Assembly (NCBI RefSeq): GCF_901709675.1
Contig: NC_051104.1
Coordinates: 6,245,501 to 6,309,500 of the forward strand
Source: Syngnathus acus
Lineage: Eukaryota > Chordata > Actinopteri > Syngnathiformes > Syngnathidae
Direction of reading: 5' to 3'
Length of the DNA: 64,000 nt
The stretch's first letter is position 1. Each line of letters begins with the position of its first letter. Shown here piece by piece: positions 13,723-26,766 of the stretch. The notes beneath the pieces were generated by a model, which was not told the DNA's origin, made no database searches, and saw only the letters and a list, made by a program, of their open reading frames with translations. The position numbers and the translations under genes were made by a program.

Positions 13723-16700
13723 TCTGTCGTCCAACCCGGAGGAAGCTGCAAGAGTTACACGAGGTATAAATGAATGACTCTCACAACATTCTCCTGGAGC
13801 AAACTCCGCTGCGTGCCCAGAGTGCGTGGACGAGGGGGGCTGGATTTATTCTCTTTGTCAATATGGCTTCAATTAGGCTTTTGCAGACTGTGTGACGCAA
13901 TGACGGAGGGCCTATAGCAAAAAGGGAGAGAGGACAGGTCAAAGGTGGGACGGAGCACAAATAAGGGTCCAATAATGCCAGCTAAAACAAGCATGAGACG
14001 TTTTTTAAAGCTTTTGAGGTAACATGGATCAACAGATGAGGTTAATTAATCAACAATTTCACGCACAGAATTTTCAACTAATATGACGACGCCTAGTTTC
14101 CATTATGGAAGCACAGTGAAATGTAAATATGATTTTTTTTTTTTTATTTGTGTACCAAACATTGTGGCCGGGACAGTTTGCCAAGGACGACAGCTTCATG
14201 CTAAACAAAAACATGCAGGGCTGGAAAAAGGTTATGCATAAGGCAATTTTTTTCCATTTATCTTTAAAATAGGCGGTCAAACGAGGGTCTACCCCAGGCG
14301 CGCGTATCAAACCGAATCAATTTCGTCTTTCCCATTCATGCCTGGCTTGTCCATTTGATGTTTTCCCGCAAGTGTTGTTGGGGAAGGGTAAATGAAGGCA
14401 ATTCTCCTAGCGAGGCGCAAATAAACTCGCCGCGGCAGAAGTAAGGCTTCCTCCGGCGAGGCGTGCAGTCAAGCCGGGGCCTCCCCGCTGGCAGGCAGTT
14501 AGGGTGCGGCGCCAGACGAGAAAGCCCAAACGGTGGCCCAATATCATGTCCCCGTTCCCGGAAATTGATCTGCAGCTTGCATGGGGAAAGAAAATAGGCC
14601 ATTTTAATTTCATCCCCGAGTCTCATGATAGAATTCGAGAGTATTTGGGTGCAATCCGGTTGCTGCCCGTGTGCTTAAAGAGAGGCGAAGAAAACTGTTG
14701 ACAAATAGACTTGTATCTATGCATGCGTAAGTGGCCCCGAAATGCTTTGTTATTAGATGCCTGCTGAACTGAATGGCTCGACGGTAAATGGTACACCCGC
14801 TTGCCACAGTGTCCCACTATGCATAAACAAGCAATCACATGCACAAAAAGCACACAATGTTCACTTTGACTCCTATATACAAGAATAAGTCTTAGGCCGC
14901 CACAAGCTTTTTTTGAGTTAATTAGTTTTTTTCCACACAGCTTCAATCAACGACATCATGAAATTGTAAATAGGACAGTTGCTTTTTTGCAGTGACATCA
15001 TTTTGGCCTCTGTTTCAATTTAAGATTAAGTAAGGCAGAGATTGCACAAATGAGTGAGTTTCCATGTCCCACAAAAGTCTCACGCTGTAAAAAAAAAAAG
15101 AAATTGGATTGATGAACGTCACATATTTTGACAAATATTCTGCCCACAAATAATTCAAATTTAGTGACAAGAACCTTAAGACAATTGATAAAGTCAACAA
15201 AAAGTCACACCTAGACAAAACAGTCACTCCTACTGATCTGGGGGCTTTGCAGGTGCCTCCATAGGTGCTGCTGTTTTGGTTAACAACAGTTCCGTTTCAG
15301 CAGTGACCCCAATTCCCAGCTAACTAACTAACAGACATTTTAATTTCCCTTACCTTTTCCAGTAGCTTATCCTAATATTAAATTTGAGGAAACTCATTTA
15401 ATGTGGTTGCACAAGTGTGAACACCCTCCTACAACTGCTGATGTGGCTGTGTGTTCAGAAGTGGCCAGATATCAACCATTTAAGTAACTTCACCACTGAC
15501 CTCAACTAGTTGCTCACTGCTGAGTTATCAACCGTGAATTCTGAGATCTCCTTCGAAATATCTTGGATATTGTAATCGCAGCGGGGGTTCCAAAATGTTA
15601 AATTAGCCCTGACATGACACATCCAGCGACTTCCTCGCTCTCCCAAATTTGACAGCTCCATTTAACACTGATTAAATTTGCAAGGACATGTAAGCGCCAC
15701 CCTCTCGGTGAGTAGCTTCCGCATCCTATCCATGGTCTAATGTTATGCAAATGGATTAATATGAAGATAAAAGAGGATTGCGGCGTGTGGCGCTCTCCTG
15801 GTTCAAAAGCCTTGTGTTTCCAGGACGATAGCTCTAACAAGGAAGGCGCTATTCGGGGGTCATTAAACGATGGCCTCCCTGACACGGCTCCCACTCCCCG
15901 CCACCCGCGTTGGCCATTAAAACGACTCCCACCCACACCACAACACGCACGGCAAATGCCTTTTAGCGCCAGCTCCTAGTTTCTTACACATCACAGTGTC
16001 ACAGAATAGAAAATTACACTCTCCTCCCACAGAGAAAATTGCTTTGGAATTGCTTGGTTATAAAGATGTGCCTTAAAGAGAGAGAGGCGCTTACAATAAA
16101 AAATAATTTAAAAAAAAAACACAAAATTACTGAAGCACTCCAAGGACAATCCCTACAAGTTAATCAAAGGATTTAGCAATTATTCATGTCAATTATGTCG
16201 TGTACTTTGTGATTATAAGATGCTAGGCCTCTGTACAGTATTTCATTCACATTCATGAATGGCGTACAATAAGAATAATAAGATAAACAAATGGAAACGA
16301 CTCAGCGTCGTTCGGCAGCCTAGCCAAAATCAAACCGCCATAATAAACGTTTGGTTAAATGAACACCACTCTGTGTCATTCCAAATTGAGCATTGTTATC
16401 TTTGTGAGGGCAGAATTTTGGATACAAAAGGAGAAATGAAAACAGCCAGAAGCGGCACTACAACAGAGGCACAATTGGAGGGACAAACACCAGGCAGGGG
16501 CACGATGAAAGGGAGGACAATGGAAAAGACTTTTGGCACTTGGACAAAACCGGGCCTTGACGCCACAAAGGATATACGTATCCAGTAATGGTACTGGTTT
16601 GGTATTTGTGACAGCACACTGACTATTTTCTCCGCTTTGGACTCGGTAGCATTTTTAGGGAGGTCTGACAAGAAGTGTTGGAGAGCAAACAATAAGGTGT

Positions 16701-17229
16701 ACATCAATCATGTGGAGGGAGTCTCACCGCCATTCAGGTGCACATGCAGCTCCGTCCATCCTCAGTCCTGTCATTAGATCATAGGCAGCTTCAGCTTTGG
16801 GGGTGTAGCTCAACAACCTCTCGGAGCAATTTAGAGGAGTGGGGGTGACTCTTTCATCCCGGCCTGCAAGTCTGAGGGTCCCTAGCGGGCGGCGAAGCGG
16901 CTCCGCCATCTATATTGGATTTAGGCCTTTCCCATGGACAGGCCGCGCACCCCACAGAGAGGAAGTCGCAGCTGCAGCGCTTTAAAACAATGTGTTGTTA
17001 TGGTGCACAAGCAACTACACACACAGTCAATCTGGAAGGCGCACTCCCCTCTCAGCAAGGAAGTTCTAACGATGCACTTTGTGTCCCAGCGGGATTGCAC
17101 CTAGGTCAAGGTACATAGAGAAGATCATTCCAGCCTTTCGGGGGAATTCAGACTCAACTTTGTTTTTCTTATCCGCGTGAAAAATGTGCACTACAGGGCC
17201 AATGTGTAAATCATAGCAGAAAAAAGAGC

Positions 17230-17500
17230 ATTTACATAAAACTCAGACAAGGTCAGGCTCTTAATTTAGTCTAATCAACAGTCATTTGCATGGTGTCATT
17301 CGCTCAAGGTATTGCCGCTAAGTGAATAAAAGGACTTCTTCACACTCAAGGGGGTGGGGGGGGCACTCGGGTTTTGATAAGCTGGCATCATAACTGATTT
17401 GCATATATTACTTTGATTATCTCATTACTCGGATGATTCTCGGCGCGTTTTTTTTTTCCGACACGGGCGCAATTGAATTAAAATGAAGGCGCGCAATCAA
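17230..17500. promoter_or_regulatory. candidate arx upstream enhancer
   Basis: Contains CTTAATTTAGTCTAATCAAC, an octamer-like CATTTGCATGG, a second ATTTGCATAT, and GATTATCTCATTACTCGG, then ATTGAATTAAAATG. Clustered POU/homeodomain words at 3.7 kb upstream of arx suggest a developmental enhancer. Inference only. Confidence 0.35.
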
Positions 17501-19114
17501 TAAAAGGGCAACGCGGTTGTGAAAACACACGCGCTTCGAGCTTTGGACGGTCAACTGGTGACAATGACGATGATGAAAATGACCTCTTCAACTCACAATC
17601 TGCAGGAGGTGGCGAGAGTCTGGATTCATACGATCGTGGTTGTAATCAGAGGAGACAAAAGCAGCCGTGAAATAGCCTCTCTCTTTTGAATCACCTTTTA
17701 ACCCGTCATGAATCCATGTAGACGACTTGGAGTCCCCCCCCCCCCCCAATCACCCCTCCTGGACGATAATAGCGCTTGCATCTTTCCTATAATTCAAGCC
17801 ATCTGTGGAATGATGAGGTCATGCGTGAAGACACCCGTCATTTTGCAGTAGTGGGCCACAATAAGCTTTAATGGTGTCATTACTGCCCTGCCCATGTAAT
17901 TGATGTATGTTCTGATTTAATTTCACTTGAAAACATCTGCACCTTCACTGCAACACTTTCTTGTTAAATTCCACGGTAACCTCCATCTTAACAGGTGACA
18001 TGTCTGCAACGTTGTGGCAAAGGAGTCAATTTAGACTTCGGAAAATTCACCCTCTATACTAATTTAGCAAAACATGCAGTAATAAAAATGGAATTCAATA
18101 TTTAAAAATTGAAGGGTTTGTCCATAACAATGTTGTCATTTTTCAAAGAGGATAAAGAATACATGTGTGGGAGTGTTACAAAATAATATTTGTCTACAAG
18201 TGTTGCTGCACCATTTGTGTTCAAATAGCCATTGCTTACAGGGCTTTAAAAAGCGCAACAAATCTAAGCAGTGACATATTTTAAATTTCAATGTGGGATG
18301 AAAATAATTACAGGCCCGCAGTCCCACGTGACCTTCCCTCGTTAATATCCGCTTCCTCGTCCTTTTAAATAGAAAGCTATACTCCTGTTGACGCATTACG
18401 TCATTCACTATTTTCCTGACATAAGGGACAAATTATCGAGTCAGTTGAACGAAATTAGAGTCTTTTGTTTCCGATCATTAGGACTGGAAATTACACATGA
18501 TGGCTGCGTGCCTTTGTTGTCTCGCTCTGCGCCTGCCTGTCGCTCTCGACTCGGCGCTAACAAAGTCATTAAATTGACTCCCTCTCGCACTCATTATGCG
18601 GCCTGTTAATAACCGCTAATTAACTTTGCAAACGCGCGCCTCCAAAGGCCTCCCTCTCCCTCTCCTCGACACACTCACTCCTCCCTCCCTCTCTCCATCC
18701 TCTCCTCCGCTTCCTGGTTTGGCACCCCGGAGCATGGTGACTTGTCTCGTGACGTCATACACGGAGAAGCTGGATGCGGCATATGACGTCATCCTGCATG
18801 ATCCACCTGCACCAAGAACATGCTCACACACTTGGAAAAGGCAAGGACACATTGTTTACAAATATTATTCGATTAAAATTGACCCAAGAATCGGTCCTTC
18901 TTTTGACCCAAATTAGTTTATTTTTAACCCAATTGTTTTTTTTTAGAATGTTAACAAAACTATATCTAATATAAAGTAGTTTGAGCAATTGTTATTTTAG
19001 AAGTGTATAATCAAAGTGGGAGCACTTTGCATGAATTAATACTCAATAAGTAGCTCGCGGTTTCAAAAGGTTAATGAAACGCTTGTCTTTCGACGAAGCC
19101 GTTTTCTATTCCAG

Positions 19115-19128
19115 CCAGAAGATGGCGC
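19115..19128 (+). promoter_or_regulatory. CTCF-like motif upstream of arx, plus orientation
   Basis: CCAGAAGATGGCGC fits the CTCF core at 13 of 14 positions. It lies about 2 kb upstream of the arx start codon and points into the gene. Confidence 0.4.
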
Positions 19129-20939
19129 CAGATGAATGACATGCAGCGCAAACACCTTTTAAAGAATCGCATCTGGTCAAATAATTGATACTTTTAACTC
19201 ACTAGTCGCAATATTAGGCACACGCTGTATTAGCCGACAAGTAATTAACTTATCAAAATGAAAAAAATATCATAAACAATCATCGTAATATAATGCACAA
19301 TTTGTCAATGTCAATCATCTATTATAATCATCGGGATTTTTTTGTGCTGGATTTGCTTTTGCCATAGGCGCTAAAGTGATGCTGAGCGTGCTTGCTGCGT
19401 CTTTCTCTCCACCTGCAAGCAGCTAGACGGAAAATGTGAAAATTGCACGCATGCAGGCTATTCCTTTCCTCTCGAATGTATGCACGTAATTAGTGCATTT
19501 AAACAAAGCGCGGATGTCCTGCTGCTCGAAATGGCGGCTGACATCTCTTTTTCCACAGGGTTAATAACAGTGCGCGGATAAATGAATCAAATTGTGGCCC
19601 GCAAATTACAGAGCGACTCTAAATACCCGTCTGCATCAGGCACGTTTGCATGACCGCTAAGAACATTGTATAGGCCGATTGTTATTACGCTCATTACATT
19701 GATTTGCTAGCAAATAAAGCTCGGAAGTTTAGAAGTTGCGCATGCTTTGAATGTGACACCAACAGTGATACGTGGACGTGTGCTCAATAAAAGATGGCAT
19801 GTGCTCTAACTTCAATTGTGGCTGCCGAACAGAGTCACGTTTGGTTAAATGCCAGCCTATCAAAATCAAAACCCAAGCCTTAACTCATCTGAGCAGTCAC
19901 AGAAAAAGATAAAAATATGACCTGCCTGAAATAGAGGGAAAATTGGGAATTGTGAGCAATTTTGGACCTTCTTTCTTCTGTCGGAGGGGAAGAAGACAAG
20001 GAAAGAAAGGAAAGGGGCAGAGTAAATTGCAGCTTGCTCAAGTTTTTGGATTGAATTCTGAAAATGATCCTTTTAACAGTGATGGGCTTTGAGGCGAGGA
20101 TAGGGGTCACACGCCATTCACAGCGGGTTAAATAGACTTTCATTTAAAATTACATTCTCCATCTAAACCCCCCCACCACCACCACCACCTCCCTGCATGG
20201 TGAAGTCCCCGCGTGCAATCCCGGCTTCCCTTGCGGCACCTCATCACCCTCACTTTAGATTAAGTCAGGCCCTTTTTTCCAGCAGAGAGCAAGAGTGACA
20301 GCCAGCATGAAGCACATATACAGTACATTACATTCTCCATATTTTTGTGAAAGGGAAATGTTATCATGATAAAAATGTCAAGCAATTACTTACATGATCA
20401 CATGATGTAAAAATACTTTATCCGGGATTCCAATCTAAGAGAATAAAGGCAATGTCTTATTCAAATTTGCATTATGATATCGCTATGAATCTTATATTCA
20501 CATTATTGCTGCTGTTGTTTTATAGATAATATATTGTCATGAGGTTTTCTTATATTTTTTTTGTATGAGGCAAGCAATTGGGAAATTCAGTATTTTTTTA
20601 TTTTTGTAGCAGACCTCGTTTCGACCTATAGACACCGGTCAAAAAGGACCCGAATAAGACTGGGTATAGTGGGCAACAAAAATATATGTATTATTATATG
20701 TATAATGTAAAATAATGTATTTGTTTTTTTCCATTTTCCCACAGGCACTTGCCACTTAAAAATAACATTGTTTTCTACATGAGGTATTTATCCGTTTGAA
20801 TAAAACAGAGTTTGTCAGTCAGGACAAAATATTTGGTCTCAGTCAGTACAATTAAGTGATACAATAACAGTCTAAATAAGATTAAGGTCCATTCCGTGTA
20901 TTGTAACGGAGTCCATGTCAGCGTTTGTCGCCCTCCCCT

Positions 20940-21173
20940 CAAATTAACCTTAATGTAAAATATATAAAGCTGCTCCTCGGAGTCTCCCTCGACCCATGCG
21001 CGCTCAGCCCCATCGACCAATCAGGAGGCGCCTACCGAGCCAGCACGTGCGTGTTCGCGAGCGTGCGACTGAGCGTGACAGAGCTGTGGAAACGCAGCGA
21101 GGTGCGAGGCAGGCGAGCCCCGTCTTGACCGCAGTAGACGACACACCAAGTGAGTGGCCCGAGAAGAATCGAC
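20940..21173 (+). promoter_or_regulatory. arx promoter and 5' UTR
   Basis: A TATAAA box at 20963-20968 is followed by CpG-rich DNA, so a start site near 20990-21000 and a 5' UTR of about 180 bases are likely. An NF-Y box (GACCAATCAG, 21015-21024) lies downstream of that TATA, which leaves open a second start nearer 21090. Confidence 0.5.
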
Positions 21174-24100
21174 ATGAGCGGCCACTTTGACGAGGACGTC
21201 CACGAGAGCAAGGGTGGCAAGTCCCCCACGCTGCTCTCGTCCTATTGCATTGACAGCATTCTGGGGCGTCGGAGCCCGTGCAGGGTCCGACTTATAACCG
21301 CCCTGCCCGCAAGAGGGGAGAGCGACAAGACGCCGGAGGGTACGTTTGAATTTCTTTCTGCCGTTTACGCGTTAACTTTTGCAAATTAACAAATTAAAGA
21401 AGTGAGCTATACACGTCTTTAGTGAGCAACTTTTTTTTTTTATATATACATTTAGCTTGTGTTGACATCTTAAGTTTCTGGTGTTTTTATTGTCATAACT
21501 ACATTTGTGCTATTTTCTATACTGCACGTTTAAAGTTAACAAATGATGTGAATAACGCCTCTAAAAATAAAACACACAAATATGTTTTTCCATTATTACC
21601 TGTTAAGTGTCCTTAAGGGACTACAATGTATTTATTTGGTAAAAGTTAGATTTTTAAAAACAATTAAAGAAATTAAATTGCATTAAGCACAAAAAATACA
21701 TGCACCAAACGACTTTAAATATCTTTATGTTTTACCCAAAACAATCCTTTATTATCTTTACTGTGCTGCTGTCATGTTGTTTAATTTAAAATTCTAGCTA
21801 TTTGACTAATTGGTCCATTTATGTTGCGTTTAGTCATTGTGAATAATCCTAAAAAAACACGACCGGTTGGCAACTATGTTTTGTTTGTACATAAATTGAA
21901 TATTATGGGTGGCCTAAGTAGTATGCAAAATATTCGAGTGCAGGTAATTGTTTTGCAATGGACTGAATAAAGTTAAATGAGCTTTTTGAGGTTAAGTGTG
22001 TTTGGGGTGTTTTTTTTTTTTTTTAAATCGCACTCATTATAACCCCTCGATGGAAATTTCATTTTTACACTGTGCTACACACCCTATATAGAACCAAATC
22101 ACACAAGCGGGTATACATATATATGTCAGAGTGAAAGAGGGGCGGTGCTTTGCTCAAGGGCACCTCGCATGCAGCACATAAGCATCTTTTGACATTTTTG
22201 GCATTGAACCGTAATTTTAGTCATTTTTTATTTTAGTAACACATTTTTATTTTATGAGGAGGAGCTCGGGTTCTACGAATTAACGCGTTTTTCTGATCAG
22301 GGCCGACCAAAGAGCTTTCTCTGAGCGCTGACATGCACCTGCCCCCGAAGCTCCGCCGCCTATACGGCCCTGGAGGCAAATACCTCCAGGAGCAGGCGGA
22401 CAAGCTGGAGCGCGAGCGGCTCCTCCTGGAAGGCGCTGCAGAGAGCCTCAAAATAATCCAGGCGCCGCAGGTGAGCATCAGCCGCAGCAAGTCGTACAGG
22501 GAGAACGCGACTCTGAGCCAGCCCGAAGGCGAACGGAGCCCCGGCGAGGGCTCGGAGGACGGCGGCGCGCCGGGCCTGGTGGAGCTCGGCGCGTTAAAGT
22601 TCGACGAAGACGCGGTGAAGACGGAGGAGGAGAGCTGCGGAGACGCGGCTGCGAGTCCGTCGCCCAAAGACGAGGAGAGAGAGGGTTTAAACGCCGGGGA
22701 CGGGGAGGACAGCGTGTGTCTGTCGGCGGGCAGTGACTCGGAGGAGGGCATGATGAAGCGCAAGCAGAGACGATACAGGACTACCTTCACCAGTTACCAA
22801 CTGGAGGAACTGGAGAGAGCTTTCCAAAAGACGCACTACCCCGACGTCTTCACCAGGTAACGCCCTTCATTTATTTTGCCTGCGCAATATTGTTTTTTTA
22901 CTGACCCAAAAAAAGACCAACTCATTTTAGTTGATGCGAATTATCTAAATGATCAGTAATGCTATTTTTATGTGTTATTATTGGAAGAGAAAAAAATATG
23001 TAGTATAATTGCTAATGAATTAAAAAAGGCAACATATCATGCATTCTTCACTTGACTAATGCGTGAATTAGAAGCGATTTCAATCACTAAATAATCCCCA
23101 AACAATTTTTTAAAAAATCCCCAAATTACATTGCAGTAACTATCAAACATTCTTAAATAAACAAATACAGGGGAAAATAATTATAATAACTATTTGGCAT
23201 GTGGGTTGTAAATTCATATATCCACCAGCATGACTGATTTGAATTTGTCTTCTAGAATTGATATAGCCTATTTTTCTTGAAAATCAATCTTTTTTTTTTA
23301 CAACATATTTCTATTGGGATTACAGTATTCATATTTTTCACGGTGTACTTTGCGGGTCTAATTTGCACGGCAGCTGAAGGGAGCTTCAATTGCTTTTGTG
23401 CGTGGCAGACTCGTTTGGATGTCATTATTCCAGCCATTATGTTGTTACAGTGACAGGGCCGAGATGGAGGGAGGGAAGAAAAAAAAAATCTAACAATCAC
23501 TAGGCCTATTTCCACGTATTGCAGACAGGCAAAATAGAATATGTGCAATGATGTCTTTTAGTTCTAGCAAGTGGGAGAAGAAAGAAAAAGAAAAACGAAA
23601 AATTGAAGAAAAATCAAGGCTATTTTTGCCGCTTTTGTTGTTGACAGGGCACAACAGGACAGGACAAAACAATTCAAAACGCTGATTTTTTTTCTCCCCG
23701 CTTTGTTCTTTTATTTCAGGGAGGAGCTCGCCATGCGTTTGGATCTGACCGAAGCCCGAGTGCAAGTAGGTGTCTATCTCTAATGTTAAATGTACAATAA
23801 CAACTGTCCTCCCACTTTTGTCATTACGTCACGACTCACTTTAATAGGAAAAATCCAAGTCGGGGAAACAGGAATGTTTTGAAGGGGCAGTCAAATATGC
23901 ATAGCCGATAAAATGATCAAGAAATGCAATATTAATTTAAATATATATCTTGCCTTAAAGATAATTCTCATAAACACTGACCGACTATCTAAATACCTTT
24001 CACTAAGATGCAGTTTGACAATTTTGAATATGCTGTCACCTTGTGGTTAAAATGGCAACTCTGCAATTTGAAGTTTTTTTTTTTTTTTTTTAAAGATGTA

Positions 24101-26766
24101 TGCCGATTAAGATTCTTATCATTTCATTTTGATTATCTGAAACTTCCGGATACTCTATGCGTCACCGCTGAGTGGGAAATTAGAGGCGTTCATTTATGAC
24201 TTTAAAGCGTGTTTAATGCAGATGAGTCAACCGAGAGCGTGCGCTCGACAAGGGCCACTTCCGGTTATTGGTGCTTTATCTCACGCGTGATCGCTTTTTA
24301 GCGGCAATTAAGCGATTCATAAAGCGCTCACTTAGTGCGCAAGTAAACATAATGTCGGGACAAGGCGCTGTTTGGATTCCCATCAGAGGGAAAAAGAGGG
24401 AGGGGGGTGGGGGGTGGGTAATGCTATTTGATTTCCTATTCTGTGATTGCAGTTAGACCCGCATTGATCCCACGCTTTGCACTTGGGAGCGAATGAGAGG
24501 CCATTAAAGGTGTTTGCTCCTACCTCCCCCCCCCCCCCCCCCCTTCCCTTTTTTGCGGCCCACTCTTGCGCTAGCGCACTGAAAGCCTGCGCGTGAATGT
24601 CCAAAGCGGGGGCTCATAACCACAGAGACAGTTCAAACACGGCTGGAGGGTCAATAGCCGACGGTGATACAACAGATGTCTCTTTAGGGGGCTGTAGGTG
24701 AACAAATCACTTAGCGGGCGCCATCAGGAGGTGATAAAAACTCATAAATTCCACAGGGGCTGTGTAATGCTAAACAGCCCTCTGGGAATAGTGCGTGCGC
24801 GTGTACTGCATGTCCCTGTCGCTCAATCACTTTGCTCCTGTTGACATTTTGCTCTTTGTGCGTCTGCAGAGCAAACTGGCCAGCAGCGAGAGTGGGTGCG
24901 TGGGAAAGTTAAATACTCCCACTTGCTCGACATCGCTTTAAAGAATTTAATTTAAAGCGCATTAATTGTCATTGGAGCCAGTTCAGCGGCAATTTTGGGG
25001 GTCTTTAGTCAACAGAGCTTTTAATTACCTCGGCCAACCCCCTCCACCCTAAGCCCGGCTACAAAAAACAGGGTTTAATTAGACAGATAGTAGATTTAAG
25101 GAGCTGTGAGTTGGCACGGCTTACCTTGCGCCTAATTACCGTAATTCCAGTCCTCCACCTGAAAAGGACAACAACATTTAATACTCTTGAAGGCAATTAA
25201 TCATTGCTGTGCTGCAAGGTTATAAATAAGTACAATTGAAAAAAACATTTTCATCAACGAGATAAAATAAAAAGAATGCAGTTCAAAATTAAAATAAACT
25301 ACATCTTCAATGTATTAAAAACGAACTGTTGTTTATTATTGTCTTTGTCAATTGTATCATACGTGAGCTTTCAGAGTTCATTTTAGATGCATTTTGGTAT
25401 TTCTGTTTGTCCGTATAAAAGACACAATACTTTTTTATATTTCACTTGACAAATACTATGTGTATAAAAATTAAAACGAATAATTCAAACGAAGCATTTT
25501 CACAAAAACACCCCTGCTCTAAAAAAAATATATTTTTAAAAAAAAGTCAACCAAATAAATGAAAAATCTCAAAGTATTATAAACCCTGCTATGATGTAAA
25601 CTGTATCTAAAATATCTGCATCATCATATGAGATGTAATACAAAAATGTATCCAAAAATTATCAATATAAAAAAAAACTACTTGAGTTGTCCATTTTTTT
25701 CCAGGCTTAAAAATGTGTCTAATAATTAAATGACATTGCCTGTGTTCCTCCAGGTGTGGTTTCAGAACCGCAGGGCCAAGTGGAGGAAGCGTGAAAAGGC
25801 GGGTGTGCAGGCCCACCCAGGGGGCCTGCCCTTCCCGGGCACTCTGGCAGCAGGCCACCCTCTCAGCCACTACCTGGAAGGAGGACCCTTCCCGCCTCAC
25901 CCGCACCCCGCCCTGGAGTCGGCATGGACGGCAGCCGCAGCCGCAGCCGCCGCCGCCGCCGCCTTCCCCGGCCTCGCCCCGCCGCACCACAACGGTTCCG
26001 CGCCGCCTCTCGCCACCCCGCTGGGCTTGGGCACTTTTCTGGGCACGGCCGCCATGTTTCGCCACCCGGCTTTCATCGGGCCCACTTTTGGGAGGTGAGC
26101 TCCACCTGTCCTATTTCTATTCATGTATGTACCCACAAGCCACTTTGTGAGCAGGAGCAGGTCACCCTCCAAGCACTCTGACTAACGACAGATGCTTTCA
26201 CACTTTGCTATTTATCTTAGCGTCTGATTAGAAATGTGTTTCACTGCTAACCATTCGCAGTGTGGTGTGTAATCACTGCCAAATGTCTTAATAAATTAAC
26301 CAAATGTGTGATCCTGCAAAACAAGCTGTGAAGAGGGCTGACACTGCAAACACCACATGTCACAATTAGCTCCTCATTTGGGACACCGAAAGCCTCAATT
26401 AACTGGAAATGTGTCTTCCTGCGCTTCTGCCATCACACTTTCATATTCTGATGTCAAAGGAGCTTCAGCTTGGAGAGGAATTAAAAGCACATTTTTGGAT
26501 GCAGGCTCTTCTCCAGTATGGGTCCTCTGACCAGTGCTTCCGCCGCTGCGGCGCTCTTGCGGCAGCCCGCTCCACCTGCGGACAGCTCCCACGCCGGCAG
26601 CATCCTCCCAGACCCGACCCCCTCTTCCGCCCCCTCATCCTCAGCTGCGGCTGACCGTCGGGCCTCCAGTATCGCCGCCCTGCGCCTCAAGGCCAGGGAA
26701 CACTCGGCTCAGCTCACCCAGATCAACATCCTCCCTCCCGGCGCGACGGGGAAGGAGGTGTGCTGA
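21174..26766 (+). CDS. arx: aristaless-related homeobox transcription factor
   Basis: Five exons, 21174-21339, 22301-22856, 23720-23765, 25754-26094 and 26505-26766, join in frame to 456 residues (human 562). In order: an eh1/octapeptide repressor motif SYCIDSILG (24-32), an acidic middle region, a paired-class homeodomain (211-270, with [13 protein letters not shown]), an alanine tract of 11 (316-326), and the C-terminal OAR/aristaless domain ([15 protein letters not shown], about 424-438) ending GKEVC. The 46-base third exon splits the homeodomain as in mammals. The factor represses and activates targets in forebrain interneurons, floor plate, muscle and pancreatic alpha cells. The ATG at 21174 is the first in frame with the conserved N-terminus. 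The shorter length mainly reflects a shorter exon 2, without the two alanine tracts found there in human ARX. pola1 lies downstream in opposite orientation. Confidence 0.97.
24526..24543. repeat. poly-C run (18)
   Basis: Uninterrupted C run in arx intron 3, preceded by a G-rich stretch at 24395-24418. Its length is likely polymorphic or uncertain in assembly. Confidence 0.9.
24690..25220. promoter_or_regulatory. candidate conserved element in arx intron 3
   Basis: About 500 bases of high-complexity DNA within a 2-kb intron otherwise rich in A/T runs. Homeodomain words are dense: GAATTTAATTTAAAGC, GCATTAATTGTC, CTTTTAATTACC, GTTTAATTAGAC, CGCCTAATTACCGTAATTCC and GCAATTAATCATTGC. It is a good candidate for an intragenic arx enhancer or autoregulatory element. 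Confidence 0.42.

Larger units (their letters stand above)
13723..20940. other. hgd-arx intergenic region, likely arx upstream regulatory DNA
   Basis: About 7.2 kb between the hgd start codon and the arx promoter with no supportable gene. The short open frames have no recognisable homology or splice context. It alternates AT-rich low-complexity DNA with high-complexity blocks; the best-looking are 15600-15990, 16720-16920, 17230-17500, 17770-17900 and 18380-18630. It is also the junction between DNA orthologous to human 3q13 (hgd) and Xp21 (arx). Confidence 0.5.

Noticed and set aside
16259-16588. 109-residue frame in the hgd-arx gap
   Set aside because: Lysine/threonine-rich translation without homology; begins in AT-rich repeat-like DNA.
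17737-17748. Short C run and other 10-13 base homopolymers as features
   Set aside because: Too short and too common to be informative compared with the 14-23 base runs reported.
22130-22180. GCTCAAGGGCACCTCG-like stretch upstream of arx exon 2
   Set aside because: Resembles a short fragment of a common teleost repeat, but too short to call an element.
22233-22790. 185-residue minus-strand open frame
   Set aside because: Antisense shadow of arx exon 2; GC-rich codon structure of the real exon keeps the reverse frame open. No start or splice context of its own.
25607-26172. Minus-strand and alternative-frame open frames with poly-A, poly-P and R-rich stretches
   Set aside because: Shadows of arx exon 4, caused by its GCC repeats.
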